This document shows positions 7,708-16,379 of a stretch of DNA of 64,000 bases, piece by piece. This DNA is from Poriferisodalis sp965208895 (GTDB lineage: Bacteria; Actinomycetota; Acidimicrobiia; Acidimicrobiales; Poriferisodalaceae), in assembly GCF_965208895.1 (NCBI RefSeq), contig NZ_OZ242363.1:1488001-1552000 (forward strand), in the 5' to 3' direction. Position 1 is the stretch's first letter. Each line of letters opens with the position of its first letter. Both the position numbers and the translations under genes were made by a program. Under the pieces are notes generated by a model. It was not told the DNA's origin, did no database searches, and saw nothing but the letters and a program-made list of their open reading frames with translations.

Positions 7708-8610
7708 AAGCCGGAGCTGGTCGCCGTCTGCGGTGACCAAGCCCTCCGCAATCAATCCATCGATGAGCCGGTACGCCCGGGTCTCATCGCGTCCGAGCCT
7801 CATCGCCTCAGCAGCTTGGGATCGCTTGATTGCACCGCCGGAGAGCGCGGCCAGCAGGCGGCCCCTGGCTTGGCGGTCGCTGCCTTCGAACGGCGCTTGC
7901 CGCGCACTGACCCCGGCGCTGCGATCAGCCGGGTCAGGTGAGTCCGACCCCGCCCACGCGCACCACTGCTCGACAGGGCACCCGCCACAGCTCGGGTCTC
8001 GCTTGGTGCAAACCCGTGCGCCGAGATCCATCATTGCCTGATTCCATCGCCAGCTCTCGCCCGGCGGCACCAGTTCGTCGGCGAGCTGTTGGGCTTCCGC
8101 CCCGCTGAGCCGGCGGCCCGTCCAGCGGGCCAGGATGCGGCCCACGTTGGTATCAACCACACCGGCGTCGATGCCGAAGGCGAACGCCTGCACGGCCCGA
8201 GCGGTGTAGGGACCTACGCCAGGCAGCCCCAGCAGGCTGTCCAGATCGACGGGCAGCTCACCGCCGTGATCGGAGGAGATGACCTTCGCCGCGTGCCACA
8301 GGTTGCGAGCGCGCCGGGGATACCCCAAACCCTGCCAAGCAGCCAGAACGTCAGACAGCTCCGCTTGCGCGAAGTGCCCAGGCGTAGGCCAGCGCTCAGC
8401 AAACAACTCGAAGTAGGGCAGCACGCGATCAACCTGGGTCTGCTGCAGCATGACCTCCGAGACCAGCACGAGCCACGGATCGCGGGTGCACCGCCACGGC
8501 AAGTCCCGTCGCTCGGTCGCCCACCACTGGAGCAAATCGGCGTGGCGCGAGCCATGCGCATCCGGCACGGTGCAGCGCTCGCCGCGCTTATCTCGTTCAG
8601 CGCGGATCAC
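7702..8610 (-). CDS. mutY: A/G-specific adenine DNA glycosylase MutY (without NUDIX domain)
   Basis: A 302-residue base-excision repair glycosylase that removes adenine mispaired with 8-oxoguanine. The catalytic domain is complete: EVMLQQTQVDRV, a helix-hairpin-helix at GLPGVGPYTARAV, the catalytic aspartate in VVDTNVGR, and a [4Fe-4S] cluster motif C-x6-C-x2-C-x5-C (CTKRDPSCGGCPVEQWC). The C-terminal NUDIX-like domain that recognises 8-oxoG in longer MutY proteins is absent. In its place are ~60 residues resembling a small winged helix. Short MutY proteins of this kind are common in actinobacteria. It converges on the UGSC gene across the hairpin array. Confidence 0.9.
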   Translation of the reverse strand: MIRAERDKRGERCTVPDAHGSRHADLLQWWATERRDLPWRCTRDPWLVLVSEVMLQQTQVDRVLPYFELFAERWPTPGHFAQAELSDVLAAWQGLGYPRRARNLWHAAKVISSDHGGELPVDLDSLLGLPGVGPYTARAVQAFAFGIDAGVVDTNVGRILARWTGRRLSGAEAQQLADELVPPGESWRWNQAMMDLGARVCTKRDPSCGGCPVEQWCAWAGSDSPDPADRSAGVSARQAPFEGSDRQARGRLLAALSGGAIKRSQAAEAMRLGRDETRAYRLIDGLIAEGLVTADGDQLRLG

Positions 8611-8645
8611 GCCACGCTCATCCCAGCTCGGCGTGGAGCGGCAGC

Positions 8646-9167
8646 TCAGCCCTGCCCGACTGCAGCCTCGTCGCTGTAGGGGAAGCGTCGCTCAGGCGAT
8701 GCATCCCGCTTCCAGATCATCACCTTGCGCCGGAAGTAGCAGACCTCTTCGGATCGCTGGTTGACTGCCCGAGTCTCGACCGTCACCACACCCCGGTCGG
8801 GCCGTGAACTCGACTCCCGCTTGTCGAGCACCTTGGTGACGGCATAGATGGTGTCGCCGTGGAAGGTCGGCCGCGAGTGCGTCAGCGTCTCGACCTCGAG
8901 GTTGGCGATGGCCGCACCGCTGACGTCGGGCACGCTCATGCCCAGCACCAGCGAGTACACGAGATTGCCGACCACGACATTCTTGCCGTGCACCGTCTCG
9001 TGCTGGGCGAACCACTCGTTGGTGTGCAGCGGGTGGTGGTTCATGGTGATCATGCAAAAGAGGTGATCGTCGGCCTCGGTGATCGTCTTGCCCGGCCAGT
9101 GCCGGTACACGTCGCCGATCTCGAAATCCTCGAAGTAGCGCCCGAACGGGCGGTCATGGACGGTCAC
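8646..9167 (-). CDS. MaoC-family hot-dog dehydratase (enoyl-/mesaconyl-CoA hydratase-like)
   Basis: A 173-residue hot-dog-fold protein of the MaoC family, which hydrates enoyl-CoA-type double bonds. The N-terminus (RYFEDFEIGDVY...GKTITEADDHLF) and the active-site segment MNHHPLHTNEWF, with its histidines and asparagine, match mesaconyl-CoA hydratase-like members. A second conserved block is HSRPTFHGDTIY. Its start is divergent from the acyl-CoA dehydrogenase gene across ~130 bp, suggesting joint control of an acyl-CoA degradation step. The exact substrate is unknown. Confidence 0.85.
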   Translation of the reverse strand: MTVHDRPFGRYFEDFEIGDVYRHWPGKTITEADDHLFCMITMNHHPLHTNEWFAQHETVHGKNVVVGNLVYSLVLGMSVPDVSGAAIANLEVETLTHSRPTFHGDTIYAVTKVLDKRESSSRPDRGVVTVETRAVNQRSEEVCYFRRKVMIWKRDASPERRFPYSDEAAVGQG

Positions 9168-9296
9168 GGGAACCTCCGTGCGGTGCTTTGGAGCAGTGGT
9201 GCTGGTGGGTGGGTCGAGTCATCGTACGGCGCACGGCTCGCGGCTACCGGGCTGCGGCGGGGTCGCTTGCGGGAGTCGGCTTTAGCCTGTGCGGCT

Positions 9297-10910
9297 GTGA
9301 CGACGACGGGGACAATCGCTGGGACGGCTGCGGCACCTGCCGAGCCGGATATGCAGGCGGCGGCTGACGCGCTGGCGGCGGGCACCGAGGCCGTGAGCCG
9401 AGCCTGCGCGCACGCGGTCGGCAAGGGCGACGATCACCAGTGCTTCCTCTACGACCTGGCGCACACCGCTTCGGCACTGCGCATCTGCGAATCGTTGCTC
9501 GACTGGGGCGCGCTGGGCGACGCCGAGGCCCGCCTCGCGTGCGGCTTCATCGCCGACGCGCTCGGCGAGTTCCACGCCCGGCTGTTCGCCCGCGAAGCCC
9601 AATGGGGCCTCGAATCGGGCGCACTCGACAGCGCCCGCGACTTCGTGGCCGCCTACCGCGACCCTGCCTACGTCGCCACGCTCGCCGAGCTCGCCCCGCC
9701 CAGCCACCTCGACGAAGACTTCGAGCTCGTCGCGGAGACGTTCCGCCGCTTCGGCGAGGACAAGATCGTGCCGGCCGCCGAGCACATCCACCGCGGCGAC
9801 ACCGACATCCCCGAAGACCTCATCGCGGGCCTCGCCGAGCTGGGCTGCTTCGGCCTGTCGGTGCCCGAGGAATACGGCGGCTTCGCCTCAGGCTCTGAGA
9901 GCGACTATCTGGGCATGGTCATCGCCACCGAGGAACTGTCACGGGCATCGCTGGGTGCGGGCGGCTCGCTCATCACCCGGCCCGAGATCCTCACGCGGGC
10001 GCTGGAGCGTGGCGGCACCGAGGAGCAGAAGAAGCACTGGTTCCCCCAGATCGCCACCGGCGAGACCATGGTGGCGGTCGCCGTCACCGAGCCCGATTAC
10101 GGCAGCGACGTGGCCAATCTGGTCGTGTCGGCGACGCCTACCGAGGGCGGCTGGCTGATCTCGGGCACCAAGACGTGGTGCACGTTCGCCGGCCGGGCCG
10201 ATGTGCTGATGCTGCTGGCCCGCACCGACCCCGACCGGCGCAAGGCACACCGGGGCCTCAGCCTGTTCATCGTGCCCAAGCCCCAGGCGGAGGGTCACGA
10301 CTTCCAATTCACCGACGATCGGGGCGGCACCACCGAGGGGCGGGCCATCGCCACGCTGGGCTACCGGGGCATGCACAGCTTCGAGATCGCCTTCGACGAC
10401 TGGTTCGTGCCCGCAGAGAACCTCATCGGCGGCGACGACGGCATCGGGCAGGGCTTCTACCTGCAGATGGCCGGGTTCGAGAACGGTCGGCTGCAGACGG
10501 CGGCGCGGGCCGTGGGCGTCATGCAGGCGGCCTATGACGAGGCCCGCTCGTACGCCGACGAGCGCCAGGTGTTCGGCCAGCCGATCGCCGAGTACCAGCT
10601 CACGCAGGCGAAGCTGGGCCGCATGGCCGCGATCATCGCCGCGGCCCGCCAGTACAGCCACGAGGTAGCTCGCATGATGGCGCGAGGCAGCGGGGCGCTC
10701 GAGGCGTCGATGATCAAGGCGTACGTCTGCAAGGCCGCAGAGTGGGTGACCCGCGAGGCACAGCAGATCCACGGCGGGTTCGGCTTCGCCGAGGAATACA
10801 CGGTCAGTCGGCTGTTCGTCGACGCCCGGGTGCTGTCAATCTTCGAGGGCGCAGACGAGACGCTGTGCCTCAAGGTGATTGCGCGCCGGCTGCAAACTCA
10901 AAGCGCCTGA
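9297..10910 (+). CDS. Acyl-CoA dehydrogenase with extra N-terminal helical region
   Basis: A flavoenzyme that introduces an alpha,beta double bond into acyl-CoA and passes electrons to ETF. The core (about residues 145-535) shows the family blocks VAVTEPDYGSDVANL, GTKTWCTFAG, LGYRGMHSFEIAFDDWFVP, QVFGQPIAEYQLTQ, QIHGGFGFAEEY and FEGADETL, the last being the usual region of the catalytic base. The frame is open upstream to 8859, but that part overlaps the hydratase gene in antisense; a GTG at 9297 is the likely start, giving 537 residues. The ~130 residues before the core (helical, acidic, alanine-rich) are not part of a standard acyl-CoA dehydrogenase. The divergent MaoC gene suggests a shared pathway. 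Confidence 0.87.
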   Translation: MTTTGTIAGTAAAPAEPDMQAAADALAAGTEAVSRACAHAVGKGDDHQCFLYDLAHTASALRICESLLDWGALGDAEARLACGFIADALGEFHARLFAREAQWGLESGALDSARDFVAAYRDPAYVATLAELAPPSHLDEDFELVAETFRRFGEDKIVPAAEHIHRGDTDIPEDLIAGLAELGCFGLSVPEEYGGFASGSESDYLGMVIATEELSRASLGAGGSLITRPEILTRALERGGTEEQKKHWFPQIATGETMVAVAVTEPDYGSDVANLVVSATPTEGGWLISGTKTWCTFAGRADVLMLLARTDPDRRKAHRGLSLFIVPKPQAEGHDFQFTDDRGGTTEGRAIATLGYRGMHSFEIAFDDWFVPAENLIGGDDGIGQGFYLQMAGFENGRLQTAARAVGVMQAAYDEARSYADERQVFGQPIAEYQLTQAKLGRMAAIIAAARQYSHEVARMMARGSGALEASMIKAYVCKAAEWVTREAQQIHGGFGFAEEYTVSRLFVDARVLSIFEGADETLCLKVIARRLQTQSA

Positions 10911-10949
10911 ACACTCCCGCGGGCGTGCAGGGGCGGACTCACGTTCATT

Positions 10950-10997
10950 TTCTGCACAGAAACGCCGCCTGAGGCGGCGATTGTGCACACAGAAACA
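10950..10997. repeat. REP-like palindrome with perfect GC-rich hairpin
   Basis: CGCCGCC (10963-10969) and GGCGGCG (10973-10979) form a perfect stem with loop TGA, flanked on both sides by TGCACA/CAGAAA words. It lies between the dehydrogenase stop (10910) and the next gene (11054). The layout TGCRCAGAAA - GC stem - ATTGTGCRCA resembles the tandem repeats at 55911-56010. It may act as a terminator, but no T run follows. Confidence 0.55.
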
Positions 10998-11053
10998 CTG
11001 CAGCAACGGCTCGGTGCAGGAAGACACGACCGGGCACGGGATAGCTTCGGCGC

Positions 11054-11845
11054 GTGCACCCGATCGAGCACCTGCGCTATGTGGCGCGTGCGGGCGACCT
11101 GTCCCAGGACGTGCTGGTGCGCGAGACGGCCTCGGCTCTGGGCGCGCTGGCGTCTGACCCGCTGGAGCTGGTCACCGTGTGCCGTCGGATTCTCGACAAG
11201 TACCCGGTCGCCGGGGCGCTGTGGTCGATGGCGGCCCGGGTGTGCACGTCTGCGCAGCCTTACCGGGCTGCACGGGAGTTCTCGTCCGAGCTGCGTGCCG
11301 ACGACACCGCTCATCACGCTGCCGATGCGCTGCCTGCCGATGCGACGGTCTGCCTGCTGGGTTGGCCCGACCTTGCCGCCGAAGGACTGGGGCGACGATC
11401 AGACGTGACCGTGCGCGTCATCGACGCCTACGGCGAGGGTGCCGGCCTGGCGCGACGGCTCGCCGGCAACGGCTGCGACGTGACCGACGTGCCGCTCGCC
11501 GGCCTGGCGGCTGCGTGCTCGAACGCAGACGTCATCTTGGTGGAGGCCGCCGTCGCTGGGCCCGAAGCGGTGATCGCTGCGGGCGGCTCCCACGCTGCCG
11601 CCGCTGTCGGGTACGTGTCGGGGGTCGACGTCTGGTGCATTGCCGGGCAGGGTCGCGCACTGCCCCAGCAGTTCTTCGAGGCCGCAGCGAGCACCGTCGC
11701 AGATGAGCCGTGGGAATGCGACGAGGAAGTGGTGCCGCTCGGCCTGTTCAGCCACGTCGTCGGCCCAAACGGCATCGAGCCCGCCGCCGGCTGGCAGCGA
11801 GCCGACTGTCCCCTCGCCGCGGAACTGCTGCGGCCTGCGATCTGA
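11054..11845 (+). CDS. Uncharacterised protein, possibly eIF-2B/MtnA-like Rossmann domain
   Basis: A 263-residue protein starting at a GTG (VHPIEHLRYVARAG). The N-terminal ~90 residues are helical; the rest alternates strands and helices (VTVRVIDAYGEG, DVILVEAAVAGPEAV, AAVGYVSGVDVWCIAGQGRAL). This pattern recalls the eIF-2B alpha/beta/delta and methylthioribose-1-phosphate isomerase superfamily, in which a conserved Asp-containing strand binds a sugar phosphate. The resemblance is loose and a function should not be assigned. It is followed after 13 bp by the gene at 11859 on the same strand, so the two are probably one transcript. Confidence 0.6.
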   Translation: MHPIEHLRYVARAGDLSQDVLVRETASALGALASDPLELVTVCRRILDKYPVAGALWSMAARVCTSAQPYRAAREFSSELRADDTAHHAADALPADATVCLLGWPDLAAEGLGRRSDVTVRVIDAYGEGAGLARRLAGNGCDVTDVPLAGLAAACSNADVILVEAAVAGPEAVIAAGGSHAAAAVGYVSGVDVWCIAGQGRALPQQFFEAAASTVADEPWECDEEVVPLGLFSHVVGPNGIEPAAGWQRADCPLAAELLRPAI

Positions 11846-11858
11846 AATCTGGTGAACC

Positions 11859-12386
11859 GTGGCCGAGCCGACCGGGAGCGCTAGTTTGCCTGCCGTGCTT
11901 GACGCGCCGTCCACCGACATCAAGCTCGAGACGCTTTCCGGCCACACCCACACGCTGGGCGAATGGCTGGTGGTGTTCAATCTCATGGGCGTCGTCATCG
12001 ACCCCTACACCCACCAGAGCGGCTGGATACTGCCCACGGCGTCGCGGTTGTTCGTGGTCTACGAGGAGGCCGACGTGCGCTGCGCCTTCGTGGTGTGCAG
12101 CGATGCGGAAGGCGCTCGCAGCTTCCTGGGCCGCTTCGCCGACGAGCACTTCGTGCTGCTCGACCCCGAGCGCGAGTTCGTGCGCTCGCTCGGCCTCGAG
12201 CGGCTGCCGGCCCTCGTGCACCTCGCCCAGGACGCCAGCGTGCTCGGCTCAGCCCAAGGCTGGAATGCCGCCGAGTGGTCCGACGTCATCAACGGCGTCG
12301 AAGACGCCATGGACTGGCGGGCACGGCCGGTGCTGCCCACCGCCGAAGACCCGGGCAACTTCGAAGGTACCCCAGCGCTCGTCTAG
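11859..12386 (+). CDS. Thioredoxin-fold-like hypothetical protein without CxxC
   Basis: A 175-residue soluble protein that I cannot assign to a named family. The middle (LGEWLVVFNLMGVVIDP, ADVRCAFVVCSDAEGARSF) and a late LERLPALVHLAQD segment resemble a peroxiredoxin/thioredoxin-like fold with its cis-proline, but no CxxC or peroxidatic cysteine motif is present. The GTG start at 11859 is 13 bp after the preceding gene's stop. Catalytic activity of the thioredoxin type is unlikely; a binding or scaffold role is possible. Confidence 0.6.
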   Translation: MAEPTGSASLPAVLDAPSTDIKLETLSGHTHTLGEWLVVFNLMGVVIDPYTHQSGWILPTASRLFVVYEEADVRCAFVVCSDAEGARSFLGRFADEHFVLLDPEREFVRSLGLERLPALVHLAQDASVLGSAQGWNAAEWSDVINGVEDAMDWRARPVLPTAEDPGNFEGTPALV

Positions 12387-12412
12387 CCCCGCGGAGCCCG
12401 GTTACCCCACCT

Positions 12413-15400
12413 TCAGCTGCCGTCGAGCACCCGCCTGACAGCCTCTTCCACTGCCACACCTTCCTCGGATGCGGCAAGCCACTCACGGGCTAGCTGCCTT
12501 GCCGATCGCACGTTCAGGCCATCCGGCGCACGCTGTCGTCGTTCTTGGCTGAGAAGATCTGCGACGCCGTCGGCAGCAGTGCTCGCTGCTTCGACGAGTC
12601 CAAAGTGCGTCCGGTCCGCGGCGTCGTACGGCGGTATCCACAGCTTCCACACATGTGTGTGCACATGGCGCGGGCCCCATTGCCCCTTCGGCACATGTGG
12701 CTCAAGGAGAGTCCGCAATGTGAGCGAGTTCAGGATTCCGCAAAGGTAAAGAGCCTCATCACCCGAATCGGTCGGCAACCAGTAGAGGGAGTTCTCGACG
12801 ATGATCTCCGCGTTGGAACACATCGCCGCAGTGGGATGCCCGGATGCTGAATAGAGCACCCGCGGACCGGCATCATCGCCTGCGCCTGACGAGCGCCAGG
12901 CAAGTTGCGCCGAGAGCTTGCCCATGTGGTCCAGTTGATCCGCGAGGGTCGTCGAGCGGCGCTGCTCCCACACTTCCGACACGAAGCTCCAGCGCTCCCG
13001 CATTCGCCAACGCAATGATGCCGGGTCGATCCGACGACGATCGCTGACCTGCCGGACAATTGAGCCTTCGTCACTGATCGGCAGCAGCGCAGGAAGCGTG
13101 TCGAGCATGCAATAGGGCGCGACACTCTCGCCGAGAGCGACATCGAACAGATGAGTCCGTTCCACGGTCTGCTGATGGATCGCGCCGAGGTCCACAGACC
13201 GCCAAGGTTCCTTGTCCTGTGCCCCTCGTCGCGGGTTGGTGCGAATTGAGTTGGCGGCGACCACCGGACCCCTGAGCGGGTCCTCAACAACGAAGAAGAG
13301 CCGGCGGGGGAAGATTGTCGCTCCATTACGCGCTCTGTTCGCATACGGCGATTGAAGCTCCTCGTCGTGTGCGAGCCGAGACACGATTCGCTCGACTCCG
13401 TGAGTGCCCGGCACGCCTGTCCACCGCTCCACCTCGTTGGGCAGCGCGCTGCCGGATTCCGCCCGGCTGCCAACGACGACGCATGCGGGAACCGGAAAGA
13501 AGTCATTTGGATCCAGCGTTTCCAAGTCCCAGGGGAGCGAATGCGCGAGATTCATGTTGAGCGGTGCGTCAGGCTTGGTCCATCGCCCGGTCCGCCACTT
13601 CGCGTAGTGGCCCTGCGCGAGCGCGGAGTGCGGCATGACCATGGCGCAGATACCGCCGGGGGCGAGATAGAGATCCGCACAACGCGTGAAGAAGAGTGCA
13701 GCTAGGTCGGCGTTGGCAGCAAACTGGGCACCCATCCAGATGCCGTACTCGGTGCTGAGCTTCTTGAGGCGTTCGCCGAGGCGATCGACTGTCTGGTTGT
13801 AGGTGATCCACGGCGGGTTCCCGATGACAACATCAACTGTCTCTTCAGCGAGCACGAGAGGACGCACCACGTTGCGGGTGTAGTAGCTCCAGATGTGGTC
13901 TCGGCCTTCAGCATGAAGTGCCTCGAGGAGGGCGAGCGTTGGCGCCAGCGCTGCGCGCTCCGCCTCAGAAATCCCGGCATCGTCAAGAGGTCGTCGGGGA
14001 TCGCCGCCGACTCGAACTTGATCGGCCACCTGCTCCATGGCCGCATCGAAAATCTCCGGACGCTCGATCAGCGAACGAGGGAAGCGCAATTCGCGGCGCA
14101 GTGGATCGCCTGTCACCGGGATGCTGACTTCTGCGCGGCCCAGCAGTTGATCGGCCGTCGTCAACAGTTGCAGGGAATCGCCGAGGTAGACGGGTGGCAT
14201 GAAGTCCGGTCGGCCGGCTACAGCTGCGATGGCCTCGCGTGAAGCAAGCACCCATTCAGACCGTGCGAGGTGGACGGCCACCGGGTGCACATCAACACCG
14301 ATGACATTGCGGCGCAGCCTGGCAAGGGTCTCGGCGGGAGTCAGTTCCGCTCCGCGCGCAGCTGCAAGCAGATGTCGAATCGCAGCAACAAGAAAACTCC
14401 CCGAGCCGCACGCCGGATCCAGCACTCGCTGTGAGAGCGGGTCTGTCACGGCCTGTTGGACCAGGGCGTCGGCGAGCCAACCGGGCGTGTAGTACTCGCC
14501 AAGCTGCTCGCGCTCCGCTGCGGGTATGACGCTCTGGTAGAGCGTCGACGCCATCCCCAGTTCAGCAGTTGACCAGTCGTACGAGGCCGTCCACGCCGCC
14601 ATCTCCCGAATGACGTCCACGCCGCCATCGACTTCGCCCAGCCATGTGAAGAAGTCAGTCTCGATGACGCCTACGAGGCCGGTATCGGCGGCAAAAAGAC
14701 GCCCGACAAGCAGGTCCAACGGGTCCTGGGCGGACAGACGCTCGACGTCCACCCCATACGTCGCTTGGGTGATCATGCCGATCATGGTCACCAAGTACGT
14801 GTGCCGGACGAACAGGCTGTGCAGCGATTCGGTCTCTCCAGCTCCGACCACTTCTCCAAGGGCAACTTCCAGAAGTTCTTGCCAGAGGTCGTACTTGATC
14901 GCAACCGTGCGATCGTCGCCGCACTGCTCGAAGAGTCGCCGAATGAGTTCGATGTGGGTCGCGTAAACCGGGCTGGAAGGACCAAATTCCGTACCGACCG
15001 AGTCCGCATCAATTGGCTTTGCCCGTCGGCCGCTGAAGATGTACTCGTTGAGCCATCGGTAGAGCTCCACGCCGTCGCCAGGTTCGCGCAACGTGAAGGC
15101 CCACGGATACGCAGTTTGCACCTCCAACTGGCCGGTTGTCCTGCGGAGCCAGTGACGCCCGTCGGTGAGCACCCCGAGATTCACATCTTGAGATGAATCG
15201 AGGTAGCCGTCGAGTTGGGCAACGTGATCGGCGGCCGGCATCGCCGCATCTGCTGCGGTGCCGATCCGCGTCTTGACCTCTACGAACGCATCGAACAGGA
15301 CGAGATCGACGCGACTTCGCCTGATGCGCTGAGGGTTGGGACTGGCTTCGGATTCGATCTCATAAAAGTCCGTCAGCTCGGTGCCGACGAGGAAGTTTCG

Positions 15401-15514
15401 TACAGCCGACCTGACGTTGTCCTCGTGCGCATCTGTGCCGTGCCAATGGAGCAGCTCACGAGCCAACTCGACGAAACGAGGATCGTCCGCGCTCAATTCG
15501 GTCGACGAGGCCAC
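12413..15514 (-). CDS. Single-polypeptide restriction-modification enzyme (type IIG/ISP-like)
   Basis: A 1,033-residue protein combining an endonuclease-like N-terminus with an adenine-N6 methyltransferase. Around residues 67-86, SRVDLVLFDAFVEVKTR fits a PD-(D/E)xK nuclease core (D...E-V-K). The methyltransferase has motif I LDPACGSGSF (about residue 368) for AdoMet binding and motif IV NPPW (about residue 567). The C-terminal ~300 residues, including LLEPHVPKGQWG, should contain target recognition. The segment between the nuclease and methyltransferase lacks clear SF2 helicase motifs, which favours a type IIG (Eco57I-like) assignment over a type ISP translocase. No separate specificity subunit or methylase is adjacent and the frame is intact. 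The recognition site is not predictable from sequence. Confidence 0.85.
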   Translation of the reverse strand: MASSTELSADDPRFVELARELLHWHGTDAHEDNVRSAVRNFLVGTELTDFYEIESEASPNPQRIRRSRVDLVLFDAFVEVKTRIGTAADAAMPAADHVAQLDGYLDSSQDVNLGVLTDGRHWLRRTTGQLEVQTAYPWAFTLREPGDGVELYRWLNEYIFSGRRAKPIDADSVGTEFGPSSPVYATHIELIRRLFEQCGDDRTVAIKYDLWQELLEVALGEVVGAGETESLHSLFVRHTYLVTMIGMITQATYGVDVERLSAQDPLDLLVGRLFAADTGLVGVIETDFFTWLGEVDGGVDVIREMAAWTASYDWSTAELGMASTLYQSVIPAAEREQLGEYYTPGWLADALVQQAVTDPLSQRVLDPACGSGSFLVAAIRHLLAAARGAELTPAETLARLRRNVIGVDVHPVAVHLARSEWVLASREAIAAVAGRPDFMPPVYLGDSLQLLTTADQLLGRAEVSIPVTGDPLRRELRFPRSLIERPEIFDAAMEQVADQVRVGGDPRRPLDDAGISEAERAALAPTLALLEALHAEGRDHIWSYYTRNVVRPLVLAEETVDVVIGNPPWITYNQTVDRLGERLKKLSTEYGIWMGAQFAANADLAALFFTRCADLYLAPGGICAMVMPHSALAQGHYAKWRTGRWTKPDAPLNMNLAHSLPWDLETLDPNDFFPVPACVVVGSRAESGSALPNEVERWTGVPGTHGVERIVSRLAHDEELQSPYANRARNGATIFPRRLFFVVEDPLRGPVVAANSIRTNPRRGAQDKEPWRSVDLGAIHQQTVERTHLFDVALGESVAPYCMLDTLPALLPISDEGSIVRQVSDRRRIDPASLRWRMRERWSFVSEVWEQRRSTTLADQLDHMGKLSAQLAWRSSGAGDDAGPRVLYSASGHPTAAMCSNAEIIVENSLYWLPTDSGDEALYLCGILNSLTLRTLLEPHVPKGQWGPRHVHTHVWKLWIPPYDAADRTHFGLVEAASTAADGVADLLSQERRQRAPDGLNVRSARQLAREWLAASEEGVAVEEAVRRVLDGS

Positions 15515-15577
15515 GGCTGTGAGTGTGTCATCTGGCTGCTACGCCAACGGTGATCGAGAACGGAGCCAGCGGCCTGC

Positions 15578-15658
15578 TCACCGGGCGGTCCAGCCCCCGT
15601 CAACTTCGAAGGCACTCCCGCCCTGGGCTAACCCGGCCAGCTCGGCGACCTCAGCGGG
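15578..15658 (-). pseudogene. Remnant of an SDR 3' end
   Basis: The last ~26 codons read AEVAELAG-LAQ-GGSAFEVDGGWTAR-stop, the characteristic C-terminus of a short-chain dehydrogenase, with a short internal deletion. No upstream SDR body is present; the stretch runs into the diguanylate cyclase 3' end. The intact SDR at 16380 ends with the same VDGGWTAR, so this looks like the residue of a tandem SDR copy displaced by the cyclase gene. Confidence 0.65.
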
Positions 15659-16301
15659 AGTCGAGGCGGGCGCGCAGGCGAATGGGCGACGGCGGTCCCC
15701 CGCTGATCGGCAGTTCCTCGCGGATGCGCTTGCTGTGGTACATCGCTCGGTCAGCGCGGGCGATGAGATGCTCGGCATCGCGCGTGGTGGCATCAGAGGC
15801 TGCCGTCCCGATGCTGATGCTCGCATACACCGCGACCAGTCCGTGCTGGTCCGCACCGACCTGTGCGTCGTCAAGCAGGATCGCCGGCGACACGGCTTCG
15901 CGCAGCCTGAGCGCGATGCGGTCCATGTCCGCGCGCGTGCGCACTCCATCGCAGATCACGAGGAATTCGTCACCGCCGAGACGTGTGACCACATCGGACG
16001 GTCGAAGCGCATTGCGCAGGCGCGCCGCGACATGCTGCAGCACCTGATCGCCGACAGCATGACCGTGATTGTCGTTGACGTCCTTGAGCCCGTCGACATC
16101 GCAGAACGCGACGCCGACGACGTAGTCGCCCCGCCGGGGGCGGCGCAGCAGCCCATCGAGATGCCGCAAGGCGTCCTTGCGGCTCACGGCTCCGGTCAGC
16201 GAGTCGATCTTGGTGGTGCGCCCGCTCTTGGCGCCCCACAGCGCACCGAGCGCGAAGCACATGATTCCGGCAGCGGCGAGTGCCGCGACGATCACGTTCA
16301 T
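15651..16301 (-). CDS. Membrane-anchored diguanylate cyclase (GGDEF domain)
   Basis: A 216-residue enzyme predicted to make cyclic di-GMP from two GTP. One N-terminal transmembrane helix (VIVAALAAAGIMCFALGALWG) is followed directly by the GGDEF domain: DSLTGAVSRKDAL, FCDVDGLKDVNDNHGH and an intact active site RLGGDEFLVI. An RxxD motif (RPSD) lies five residues before GGDEF and fits the product-inhibition site. There is no sensory domain and no EAL partner nearby. It sits between an intact SDR and an SDR remnant. Confidence 0.9.
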   Translation of the reverse strand: MNVIVAALAAAGIMCFALGALWGAKSGRTTKIDSLTGAVSRKDALRHLDGLLRRPRRGDYVVGVAFCDVDGLKDVNDNHGHAVGDQVLQHVAARLRNALRPSDVVTRLGGDEFLVICDGVRTRADMDRIALRLREAVSPAILLDDAQVGADQHGLVAVYASISIGTAASDATTRDAEHLIARADRAMYHSKRIREELPISGGPPSPIRLRARLDSR

Positions 16302-16379
16302 CGTCTATCCCCTGGGTTCTTCCACGCCCGCTCACAGGGCGATTCATCCGACAGAACCCAGACCGTTGTACCGCGCACC

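Noticed and set aside
8859..9296. Acyl-CoA dehydrogenase starting at 8859
   Set aside because: The first ~146 codons overlap the hydratase gene in antisense and the divergent promoter region; the GTG at 9297 fits better.
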